A stretch of 7,465 nt of DNA from Desulfobacteraceae bacterium (GTDB taxonomy: Bacteria; Desulfobacterota; DSM-4660; Desulfatiglandales; B25-G16): assembly GCA_028572035.1 (NCBI GenBank), contig JAPVWE010000057.1, positions 1-7,465 on the forward strand, written 5' to 3'. The position numbers and the translations under genes are program-made. This document shows, piece by piece, positions 1 to 5,171 of this stretch (within the stretch, counting starts at the first letter, position 1; every line of letters starts with the position of its first letter). The notes beneath the pieces were generated by a model. It had not been told where the DNA came from. It made no database searches and saw only the letters and a list, made by a program, of their open reading frames with translations.

Positions 1-14
1 AGAGGTTGTATAAA

Positions 15-56
15 GACCTCATCGGGAGGTAACGTATCCTGATGAGGGCTTTTTTT
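15..56 (+). terminator. Rho-independent terminator, plus strand
   Basis: CCTCATCGGGA (17-27) pairs with TCCTGATGAGG (37-47), an 11-bp stem with one G-T wobble and a 9-base loop, followed directly by GC and a run of seven T (50-56). It would end a plus-strand transcript whose gene lies left of the window. Read on the minus strand, the stem is followed only by TCTTTAT, so it could serve as a weak back-up terminator for the operon ending at 221. Confidence 0.75.
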
Positions 57-187
57 GCTCAATAATCCCTACTATAACAGGGGCAGAGGGACATCCCCGG
101 CACCTCACCAATGCTTGGCACCATTTTGCCAAAAAGCGTTATGACGATGAGTACAGGTGAACGCCTAGCACGGGAATAGAGGAGGCG

Positions 188-201
188 ATAGTGGCCACTA
201 T
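188..201. repeat. Perfect 14-bp palindrome downstream of operon
   Basis: ATAGTGGCCACTAT is a perfect 14-bp palindrome lying 20 bases past the stop codon of the small protein gene ending at 221. It has no loop and no T-tract, so it is not a normal terminator. A dimeric DNA-binding site or chance are both possible. The rest of 57-220 shows no gene. Confidence 0.3.
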
Positions 202-220
202 ATTTGGTTAAAGTTGTCTT

Positions 221-517
221 TTAGGCGCCACTTGCCGTTATTTCGAAGATAACTGTTCCCCCACCGGTGATATCGCACGGGTCAAGGCACTGGATATAGG
301 CACACCCCTCTTTTGCTCCTGAAAGGCCCAGGGTCTTTGCAGAAACCCCCTTAGACAGGGCAACGTAGTACGGCATAAGGGAGGCTAATGAGTGCATACA
401 CACCTCAGAGCTCCTTTTGATATCAAGGATATAGCCTTCTCGTATGACAACTGAGTCTCCAAGATTGTAGACAGGGCAGGTTCCCTTTATCTCTTTTACC
501 TTAACAATAAGATCCAT
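221..517 (-). CDS. TIGR04076 family protein (98 aa)
   Basis: A small soluble protein of unknown function that matches, from memory, the uncharacterised TIGR04076 family: an N-terminal strand VKVKEIKGTCP followed by a GD turn (residues 5-21), VCMHSLASLMPYYVALSKG in the middle (39-57), and the glycine-rich ending DITGGGTVIFEI (82-93). Five cysteines are at 14, 40, 72, 77 and 81. Those at 14, 40 and 77 have counterparts in the neighbouring 140-aa protein, which suggests a metal or thiol role (inference). The ATG at 517 is preceded by AGGAG at suitable spacing. It is the last gene of a three-gene minus-strand operon, 46 bases after the previous stop. The length is normal for the family. There is no signal peptide or membrane segment. 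Family placement is fairly sure; function is unknown. Confidence 0.85.
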   Translation of the reverse strand: MDLIVKVKEIKGTCPVYNLGDSVVIREGYILDIKRSSEVCMHSLASLMPYYVALSKGVSAKTLGLSGAKEGCAYIQCLDPCDITGGGTVIFEITASGA

Positions 518-563
518 GGAAAGGACTCCTGTATCAATTCAAGTTTAGCCAGCCCTGGTCGGT

Positions 564-986
564 TCAGCGGAATTTCTCGACATAGACCTTCATGAGGATC
601 TTTCCCCAACCCCCCTTGTCGAGACCTATGTCCGTGCACTGCACGATGTGGGATCGCTCGAAATTCGGGTCTGACTTTGTGATGAACCTCTCGTAGATCG
701 CCGGCAGCATGTTGCTTATTTGTCCCAGGGCGGAAATGCACATCCTTTTCGGACACTCCTCGGCAATCAGTTCTCCACCGGCGGTCATCACGAACCGGTC
801 TCCCACCCGGTGCTGGGCATAACAGCCATGGGACTCGATCACCTCGGCTATGACCCTGCACTTCACGAACTCGGGTGTTTGCGTGACCATCTTCACCTTC
901 TCGGGATCGGATCGAAAGATCTCCATCTCCTCATCGGTGTATCCCATGTGTTTCTGAAAGCGTCTCCATATTTCTTCAACTTCCAT
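564..986 (-). CDS. Uncharacterised TIGR04076-related cysteine protein (140 aa)
   Basis: Unknown function. Residues 1-40 form a charged helical extension (MEVEEIWRRF..., GYTDEEMEIFRSDPEK). Residues 41-138 follow the plan of the downstream 98-aa protein: a strand VIAEVIESHGC then VGD (45-63), RMCISALGQ (81-89), and a C-terminal VQCTDIGLDKGGWGKILMKV (116-134) parallel to IQCLDP...GGGTVIFEI. Cysteines at 55, 83 and 117 match C14, C40 and C77 of the neighbour. C43 and C78 are extra. The ATG at 986 follows GAGGAGG, a strong ribosome binding site. It sits 44 bases after the dehydrogenase gene and 46 before the 98-aa gene, so the three are very probably co-transcribed. It has no signal peptide or membrane segment. 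Paralogy is judged by eye, not by alignment software. Confidence 0.82.
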   Translation of the reverse strand: MEVEEIWRRFQKHMGYTDEEMEIFRSDPEKVKMVTQTPEFVKCRVIAEVIESHGCYAQHRVGDRFVMTAGGELIAEECPKRMCISALGQISNMLPAIYERFITKSDPNFERSHIVQCTDIGLDKGGWGKILMKVYVEKFR

Positions 987-1030
987 CTTTATCCCTCCTC
1001 TTTAATTTGCTATCGGTTTATGTAGTTGAC

Positions 1031-1930
1031 CTACCCCTTGAGAAAATCAGGCCGGCTATATTCCGGATCAGGGTAGGCGTAGAAGCCCTTTCCGGTCTTG
1101 AGGCCAAGCTCGTTTCGATCCACCATGGCCTTGAGGGCCTCGGGAGGATGGTCCTTGGGGTCCTTGGATTCGTTGTAGTAGACCATCTCGATGTCGTAGA
1201 CCACGTCGAGTCCAACATTATCCATGAGACCGAAGGGTCCCTGGGTCATTCCGGTAAAAATCATCCAGCCTCGGTCGATATCCCTGAAATCGACAAACCC
1301 TTCTGCCCACATATAAAGGGTTTCTCGCTTGATCGCCCTCCAGACCCGGTTGAAGCAGAAGCCCAGGATCTCCTTCTTGACCGTTAGGGGTACACAGCCG
1401 ATGGAGCGAATCCATGCCTTGCCGCCCTCCATGGTCTCGGCTGTTGTCTTTGTTCCGCCCATGATATCGACCATATTCATCCCCCTAACCAAACCGTAGA
1501 AGTGGATGTTCAGGCACCTTTCTGGCCTGGCAGTGGCGGTTTCTATCTTCGATATTGGTATGGAGGAGCTGTTTGTTGCAAGGATGGCCCCTCGGGGGGT
1601 CAGGGCATCGAGCCTCTCGAAGACCTTCCGCTTCAGCTCCAGATCCTCAGGGACGGCCTCGATAACGATGTCGGCATCTCGAAGTGCCTCCTCCAGCTCT
1701 TTGCAGAACTTCACCTTATTGGCCGCCTTTTTCCAGTCCTCCATGGGCACGATCGGCTCTCCTCCTGAGATCTTCATAGAGGCCTTGAGGTTTTGCTGTA
1801 CCCTGTTGAATGACCCCTCATCGGGGTCGTGGGCAGAGACCTCGTAGCCAAAGCAAGTGGCCTGAATGGCGATCTGAGTGCCCAAGAGACCGGTACCGAC
1901 AACGGCAACTTTCCTAATCTTCTCTTCCAT
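1031..1930 (-). CDS. 3-hydroxyacyl-CoA dehydrogenase family protein, atypical active site
   Basis: A soluble NAD-dependent dehydrogenase of the 3-hydroxyacyl-CoA dehydrogenase superfamily, 299 aa, a normal length. The N-terminal Rossmann fold has VGTGLLGTQ (GxGxxG at 12-17) and an acidic D35 ending the second strand, favouring NAD over NADP. NSSSIPIS (120-127), H143 in NIHFYG, and N194 in GFCFNR match family active-site positions. The C-terminal helical domain ends in GLKTGKGFYAYPDPE. The usual HFFNP...VE motif reads HFYGLVRGMNMVD: the catalytic His is kept, but the Asn-Pro is Gly-Leu, and the Glu 12 residues after His is Asp (D155). The true substrate may therefore not be a simple 3-hydroxyacyl-CoA. 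The ATG at 1930 follows AAAGGAGGGAG. It is the first full gene of the operon with the two small cysteine proteins. The superfamily is certain; the reaction is not. Confidence 0.9.
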   Translation of the reverse strand: MEEKIRKVAVVGTGLLGTQIAIQATCFGYEVSAHDPDEGSFNRVQQNLKASMKISGGEPIVPMEDWKKAANKVKFCKELEEALRDADIVIEAVPEDLELKRKVFERLDALTPRGAILATNSSSIPISKIETATARPERCLNIHFYGLVRGMNMVDIMGGTKTTAETMEGGKAWIRSIGCVPLTVKKEILGFCFNRVWRAIKRETLYMWAEGFVDFRDIDRGWMIFTGMTQGPFGLMDNVGLDVVYDIEMVYYNESKDPKDHPPEALKAMVDRNELGLKTGKGFYAYPDPEYSRPDFLKG

Positions 1931-1976
1931 ATCTCCCTCCTTTACCTTTTAATTATTTTTAATCTACTTCGTCACA

Positions 1977-2033
1977 TTAGTCTTCCCCACCCCATCGATC
2001 TGTGACTGCTGCAGCAATAATGGCTTTTGACAT
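1977..2033 (-). CDS. 18-codon orphan ORF / leader or gene remnant
   Basis: The ORF reads MSKAIIAAAVTDRWGGED and stops at TAA. AGGAGAAAGGAA lies just before its ATG, and a consensus-like promoter ends about 33 bases upstream, so the start is well formed although the ORF is tiny. It ends 46 bases before the ATG of the dehydrogenase gene. It could be a leader peptide or the surviving 5' end of a larger deleted gene. The opening 'K-x-I-I-x-A-A-V-T' faintly recalls the first strand of beta-keto acid cleavage enzymes (DUF849/BKACE), which lie near such dehydrogenases in some genomes, but this is too short to rely on. Confidence 0.35.
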   Translation of the reverse strand: MSKAIIAAAVTDRWGGED

Positions 2034-2065
2034 TTCCTTTCTCCTATATCTCATAATTGTCATAC

Positions 2066-2094
2066 CTTACATCAGTTCTAAAATCCCTTGTCAA
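2066..2094 (-). promoter_or_regulatory. Candidate sigma-70 promoter for the dehydrogenase operon
   Basis: On the minus strand TTGACA (2094-2089, 6/6 to consensus) is separated by exactly 17 bases from TGTAAG (2071-2066, 4/6). Transcription would start near 2059, about 26 bases before the 18-codon ORF and about 130 before the dehydrogenase ATG. Nothing else in the upstream 200 bases looks better. Confidence 0.5.
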
Positions 2095-2147
2095 CTAAAA
2101 ACCCTAAATCCGAGATTGATCTTTAAAGATACGTAGTCGAGTCTACC

Positions 2148-2180
2148 CTCTTGACAATAAAGACAGATAGCTGTCAAGAG
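2148..2180. repeat. Perfect 9-bp inverted repeat with alternative inner hairpin
   Basis: CTCTTGACA (2148-2156) and TGTCAAGAG (2172-2180) are perfect inverted copies with 15 bases between them. Inside, GACAG (2162-2166) can instead pair with CTGTC (2171-2175) around a 4-base loop, and the two hairpins compete for the same bases. No T-tract follows on either strand, so it is not a standard terminator. Confidence 0.5.
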
Positions 2181-2353
2181 CGCAGACGTCTTTGTCTTGC
2201 TGTGTTCCTTGGTTCAAAAGTTATCTTCCCATCGAGTACAAGGAGTAGTTCTTCACCTCTTTGCTTAAACACGGGTACTTCTTTAGGTTTTTAGGCAACT
2301 GCCTCTCTTGCAACGCCAGGGCATTTTAGGTTTCTGTTGTAGATTTCTGCAAG
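2174..2353 (-). pseudogene. Possible decayed coding remnant, unidentified
   Basis: On the minus strand one frame reads LAEIYNRNLKCPGVAREAVA, a TAA at 2293-2291, and then KPKEVPVFKQRGEELLLVLDG followed by KITFEPRNTARQRRLRS and a TGA at 2176-2174. The amino-acid composition on both sides of the stop is protein-like and stays in frame, which suggests a gene 3' end with an acquired stop codon. An open frame continues upstream to about 2554, but that part is Arg/Ser/Pro-rich, overlaps the start of the plus-strand gene at 2546, and does not look coding. I cannot name the family; a transposase or phage-type C-terminus is only a guess. The rest of 2100-2480 shows nothing else. Confidence 0.28.
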
Positions 2354-2481
2354 AAAGAAACAGCCGGTCAATAGAGCTAATTGAGGGACAAGCTGCCGAT
2401 GATGAGATGCAGACAAAGATTTTCGACGCCTTGCCGTCTCACTCTTACAATTGAGAAACAATGGTTTAACAATAAATGTTC

Positions 2482-2510
2482 TTGACTTTTGATTAGGGTT
2501 CGTCTTAATT
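2482..2510 (+). promoter_or_regulatory. Candidate promoter for H1-like gene
   Basis: TTGACT (2482-2487, 5/6 to the -35 consensus) is followed after 17 bases by TTAATT (2505-2510, only 3/6). The region is AT-rich, and the start codon lies 36 bases further on. The -35 is good and the -10 weak. Confidence 0.4.
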
Positions 2511-2545
2511 CTAAATAAACTTAAATTCCAAGGAGGTAGATACCG

Positions 2546-2923
2546 ATGAAACAATTGAAGAGAGAATTCAAATCAGTATTGAAGAGTCTCAAGGCATTGT
2601 CACAAAAGACCGAGAAAATGATCAAGACATTGGACAAACTTGAAAAGAGTCAGATGGGTAAGAAAACCAGAGTGAAGGCCAAACCCAAAGCTAAAGCTAT
2701 AAAGAAGGCCCCTGTGAGAAAACTTGCTGCTAGTAAAAAAACTAAGCTGACTGCTGCTGATACGATTCTAAGTGTCATCAAAAAGAGCAGGAAAGGCGTT
2801 GATACCGCCGCATTGACAAAGAAGACAGGCCTTGAGGGCAGGAAGATATGGGATATCACTTACAGGCTGAAGAAGCAGGGCAAAATCAAGAAGGATCGCA
2901 AGGGTCTTTATGTAAAAGCGTGA
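2546..2923 (+). CDS. Lysine-rich H1-like DNA-binding protein with winged-helix domain
   Basis: A 125-aa, extremely basic protein (35 Lys and 7 Arg against 9 acidic residues), probably a nucleoid-associated DNA-binding protein. Three parts are visible. Residues 1-36 form a Lys-rich amphipathic coiled coil (REFKSVLKSLKALSQKTEKM). Residues 39-68 form a flexible Lys/Ala/Pro linker (VKAKPKAKAIKKAPVRK) like histone H1 tails. Residues 69-125 form a helix-turn-helix/winged-helix-like domain (TAADTILSVIKKSRKGVDTA, then a helix-rich segment and a C-terminal wing KIKKDRKGLYVKA). The ATG at 2546 has a perfect AGGAGG at 2531-2536. It is monocistronic on the plus strand, between the two minus-strand blocks, with a GC-rich hairpin 16 bases after the stop. 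The composition differs clearly from its neighbours. The coiled coil suggests a dimer that could bridge DNA (inference). The exact family is not recognised. Confidence 0.85.
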   Translation: MKQLKREFKSVLKSLKALSQKTEKMIKTLDKLEKSQMGKKTRVKAKPKAKAIKKAPVRKLAASKKTKLTAADTILSVIKKSRKGVDTAALTKKTGLEGRKIWDITYRLKKQGKIKKDRKGLYVKA

Positions 2924-2938
2924 TTCTATTCCTACAAA

Positions 2939-2955
2939 GTCCGCCTGAGGCGGAC
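2939..2955 (+). terminator. GC-rich hairpin after H1-like gene (no T-tract)
   Basis: GTCCGCC (2939-2945) and GGCGGAC (2949-2955) form a perfect 7-bp stem with a TGA loop, 16 bases after the stop codon of the H1-like gene. No T-run follows: the next bases are GGTGTGG. It could be a terminator interrupted downstream, because some group II introns insert just after terminator stems and the following sequence begins GTGTG. It may also be a small dispersed palindrome. Confidence 0.4.
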
Positions 2956-2956
2956 G

Positions 2957-3345
2957 GTGTGGAAACCGCGAAGTAGAAGCGTTCTCTCCGAGCTGTAGGC
3001 TCTACCCTCCGGACTGTAAGCCCTACGGGCTGGAAGCGGAGCCGGAAGCCTGGAAGTTCCATCCCCGATAAATCGGAATGTTCCACCGGGTGAGGGGTTA
3101 GCATAGGATGCTACGACTAGTGTAAGTGAACACTTGTAACTGTCGTGAAACTTGACGAGCCAAAGAAACTGTCAGGCCTGAACCCCGACTTGTCGGGATA
3201 AGTGGGTGGTTCGGATGTGTTTAACGTCATCTGACAGGGACAATATTCCCATTGGCAGATAGAGTGAGCCTAGGGTATCCGATGTCAAGTACGTGGAACG
3301 TGTTAACCTCATGCCTCCGCCAGCATTTCTTAAACTGGAGGAGAA
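2957..3345 (+). ncRNA. Structured RNA resembling group II intron domain I, 3'-truncated
   Basis: About 390 bases with no convincing ORF but dense base pairing: AGCCC/GGGCT (3019-3031), CCGAT/ATCGG near 3064-3076, AAGTG/CACTT (3124-3135), CCCGAC/GTCGGG (3184-3197), and a nested set TCGGAT (3211-3216)/ATCCGA (3277-3282) enclosing ATCTG/CAGAT (3229-3260) and GGGA/TCCC (3237-3250). The 5' end GTGTG fits the group II intron consensus GTGYG. GTGGAACGTGTTAACCTC near 3293-3310 resembles a segment I remember from domain I of bacterial group II introns. No reverse transcriptase gene and no domain V hairpin follow, so at most the 5' part survives. The family call rests on memory and has not been tested with a covariance model. 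An unrelated structured RNA or repeat is possible. Confidence 0.45.
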
Positions 3346-3365
3346 AATGTTCAGGGATTATATAG

Positions 3366-3499
3366 TTAAAAGAGGAGAACAAGAGAATCAGATATGAAAA
3401 CCAGGTTCTCGCAGAAAAACTAACTAACCTTCAACTCAAAGATGAAACCCTTTCATCTAAACCAAGTATGAACCGGAAAAAGAGGGTTATGAGATAGAA
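3366..3499 (+). pseudogene. Coiled-coil 5' remnant of frameshifted SH3b gene
   Basis: After a TAG at 3363-3365, this frame reads LKEENKRIRYENQVLAEKL, then TNLQLKDETLSSK, a heptad-like coiled coil, before running to a TAG near 3496. The frame of the SH3b domain just downstream is open from 3461 and reads TKYEPEKEGYEIES with no start codon before its first ATG at 3503. The two stretches join naturally if one base was lost or gained near 3440-3465. The original protein was therefore probably coiled coil plus a C-terminal SH3b domain, its N-terminus removed by the same event that placed the structured RNA next to it. Confidence 0.45.
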
Positions 3500-3502
3500 T
3501 CA

Positions 3503-3706
3503 ATGTATGTTCAAAAACGCTCTGTCAGAGTAAGAAGCGGCCCTGGAGTTGATTATCGAGTTGTAGGTGCTCGTAGGTTGGGTGACAAGGTATTCACGAA
3601 AGACTTAGAAGGAGATTGGTACGGAGTTGTTGATCCTAAGGACCTTGATAAGACTGTTGGGTGGATTCACAGATCATTATTGGACAAGATGCCTTCTGTT
3701 CAATAA
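3503..3706 (+). CDS. Bacterial SH3 (SH3b) domain fragment
   Basis: 67 aa that are almost entirely one SH3b domain: SVRVRSGPGVDYRVVGARRLGDKV (residues 7-30), a variable loop, then GDWYGVV (37-43) and VGWIHRSLL (52-60). SH3b domains bind peptidoglycan or protein ligands, usually outside the cytoplasm, at the end of larger proteins. Here no signal peptide or anchor is encoded, and no clear Shine-Dalgarno precedes the ATG (the nearest purine run is 17 bases away). The same frame is open and protein-like upstream without a start codon, and the missing part appears in another frame at 3366-3460. The reading is therefore the C-terminus of a broken gene rather than a free-standing protein. Domain identity is secure; expression is doubtful. 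Confidence 0.6.
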   Translation: MYVQKRSVRVRSGPGVDYRVVGARRLGDKVFTKDLEGDWYGVVDPKDLDKTVGWIHRSLLDKMPSVQ

Positions 3707-3791
3707 CTTTCTTACTCCCCCTGGCCACTTCGCGATGGATTAGTCTTAAATGTTTAACCATCCACAAATTACTTCTCTCGCTTTCTATCAA
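3636..3791 (-). CDS. Orphan ORF behind a perfect Shine-Dalgarno, downstream of tdh
   Basis: On the minus strand, AAAGGAGGTGAT (from 3810 downward), an essentially perfect complement of the 16S anti-SD, lies 49 bases after the tdh stop. Eleven bases past AGGAGG, a TTG at 3791 opens 51 codons (MIESERSNLWMVKHLRLIHR...) ending at TAG 3638-3636. The 3' third runs antisense to the SH3b fragment, so only the 5' part can be original. It looks like the surviving start of a gene once co-transcribed with tdh. The usual partner would be kbl, but the residues do not resemble a KBL N-terminus. No family recognised. Confidence 0.22.
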   Translation of the reverse strand: MIESERSNLWMVKHLRLIHREVARGSKKVIEQKASCPIMICESTQQSYQGP

Positions 3792-3859
3792 TAAATATAT
3801 CACCTCCTTTCAAGATACAAGAATATTTATGAACTCCATCTTCTTTTTTCCATTTGATG

Positions 3860-4912
3860 TCAGTTTTTCGTCTCCTGTGAGAGTATGATCTTTCCGCAAT
3901 TTCCCGACTTCATGAGTTCAAATCCTCTCTCGAATTCCTCAAATTTTAGCCTATGTGTGATCACAGGCGAAATGTCAAGCCTGTGGGATTTTAATAGCCG
4001 GCTGACCTGATACCATGTGTCAAACATCTTCCTGCCAGTGATTCCATAAACCTTGACTCCCTTGAATATGATATCGTTGCTCAGGTCAAATTCCATTGGC
4101 AAAGCAGGTATGCCCAGTAGAGAGGCCCTGCCGGCATTTCTCAAAACCTTGAACCCTTTCCTTATAGCCGAAGGTACTCCAGACATCTCTAAAAGCACAT
4201 CAACGCCTTCCTCGTTTGTTATGCTTAGGATTTTGTCCACAATATCTTCCTTTTTGTCATTAAGGATAAAATCAGCCCCCATTTTCTTTGCCAGATTCAA
4301 CCTGTAATCTATTATGTCAACGCCGATAATTGTTGAAGCTCCACAGGCACGGGCAACCCCAATAGCCATGATTCCAATGGGTCCACAGCCCAAGGCCAAA
4401 ACGGTCCTGCCGACTATCTCATCGCTCAAAACTGTGTAGGTTGCATTTCCCAGGGGTTCCTGCAAGGAAGTCAGCTCTAAGGGAAGGGAGCCATCATTCT
4501 TCCACACATTATTTTCCGGGATAGCAACATATTCCGCAAAGCATCCGTCTACGTCAACCCCCAGTATTTTGAAGTTGCGACAAACATGGGCATTTCCTGT
4601 TCTGCATTGAATGCAATGCCCGCAGGAGATATGGGTTTCTGCTGAGACGAACGTGCCAACCTGAACTGAGTTGACCTCATCGCCCACCTCGATCACCTCT
4701 CCTGATAACTCGTGTCCAAATACCCGGGGAGGTTTTATCCTATTGCTGGCCCATTGGTCCCAATCATAAATGTGCAGGTCTGAGCCACAAATAGAGGCCA
4801 CTCGTACCTGCACCAGGACTTCCTTCGGACCAATTTTTGGAGTGGGAATCCAACATATCTCGGCTCCTTTTTCCCGTTTGACCTTCATTATGGCTTTCAT
4901 TTTGCCGTTCAT
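3860..4912 (-). CDS. tdh: L-threonine 3-dehydrogenase (zinc-dependent)
   Basis: A cytoplasmic zinc medium-chain dehydrogenase that oxidises L-threonine with NAD to 2-amino-3-ketobutyrate, the first step of threonine breakdown to glycine and acetyl-CoA. Counting from the internal MKAIMK, residues fall exactly at E. coli TDH numbering: catalytic zinc ligands C38 (SICGSD), H63 and E64 (FGHE); structural zinc C93, C96, C99 and C107 (SCGHCIQC...HVC); H90 before them; the Rossmann motif GCGPIG; and an acidic D195 that favours NAD. SDLHIYDWDQWA and VITHRL also match TDH. The chosen ATG at 4912 gives 350 aa and has AGGA about seven bases upstream. A TTG at 4954 would add 14 residues, and the MKAIMK ATG at 4900 matches the family start but has a poorer binding site. 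No kbl gene is in the window. An Lrp-type gene lies upstream on the same strand. Related polyol dehydrogenases are a less likely alternative. Confidence 0.92.
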   Translation of the reverse strand: MNGKMKAIMKVKREKGAEICWIPTPKIGPKEVLVQVRVASICGSDLHIYDWDQWASNRIKPPRVFGHELSGEVIEVGDEVNSVQVGTFVSAETHISCGHCIQCRTGNAHVCRNFKILGVDVDGCFAEYVAIPENNVWKNDGSLPLELTSLQEPLGNATYTVLSDEIVGRTVLALGCGPIGIMAIGVARACGASTIIGVDIIDYRLNLAKKMGADFILNDKKEDIVDKILSITNEEGVDVLLEMSGVPSAIRKGFKVLRNAGRASLLGIPALPMEFDLSNDIIFKGVKVYGITGRKMFDTWYQVSRLLKSHRLDISPVITHRLKFEEFERGFELMKSGNCGKIILSQETKN

Positions 4913-4954
4913 AGCCTTTTCCTGATTTTTATGATGCCGAATCTTTTCATCCAA

Positions 4955-5171
4955 GAGTTCCCATTCCTTTATCCATTTCGAGAGATTCCATTTTCCTCTA
5001 ACCCTCGGCCTCTTTATCTATACATGACGACTTAAATTCAATGGCATACATCCATTCCCAAGGACATAGAGCCCGCCCTGACGCGACATGATTCGAATAT
5101 GCTACTGTTCCTGCTGCTTCTGCATGCATGCCTTTCCATCACCGCATACAGAGAGGCAGGTCTGGGCCAGG
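4955..5171. other. Non-coding stretch upstream of tdh
   Basis: With the repeat at 5172-5260, this makes more than 300 bases without a gene. On the minus strand TTGAAT, 17 bases, then GATAAA (roughly 5043-5015) is a weak candidate tdh promoter, matching consensus in 4/6 positions at each hexamer. The rest shows no ORF, RNA gene or further strong repeat. Confidence 0.4.

Noticed and set aside
115..132. TTGGCACC...TTGCC as a sigma-54 promoter (-24/-12)
   Set aside because: The spacing between GG and GC is nine bases, not the required ten. It also reads as a simple TTGGCA/TGCCAA inverted repeat with no gene in the right place.
720..1387. Plus-strand open frames across the small-protein and dehydrogenase genes
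   Set aside because: They are antisense shadows of genes with clear family motifs, and they have no ribosome binding sites.
2354..2554. 5' two-thirds of the minus-strand open frame 2291-2554 as a gene
   Set aside because: Composition is Arg/Ser/Pro-rich and not protein-like, it overlaps the promoter and start of the H1-like gene, and it has no SD. Only its 3' end looks coding.
2886..3104. 72-codon minus-strand frame
   Set aside because: It overlaps the H1-like gene end and the structured RNA region and shows no recognisable motif.
3661..3888. 75-codon plus-strand frame
   Set aside because: It overlaps the SH3b end and the tdh 3' end. It is hydrophobic by chance from AT-rich sequence and has no ribosome binding site.
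5060..5110. Possible tRNA (ATTCGAAT like a T-loop)
   Set aside because: The flanking bases do not form a T-stem, and no acceptor or anticodon arms can be drawn.
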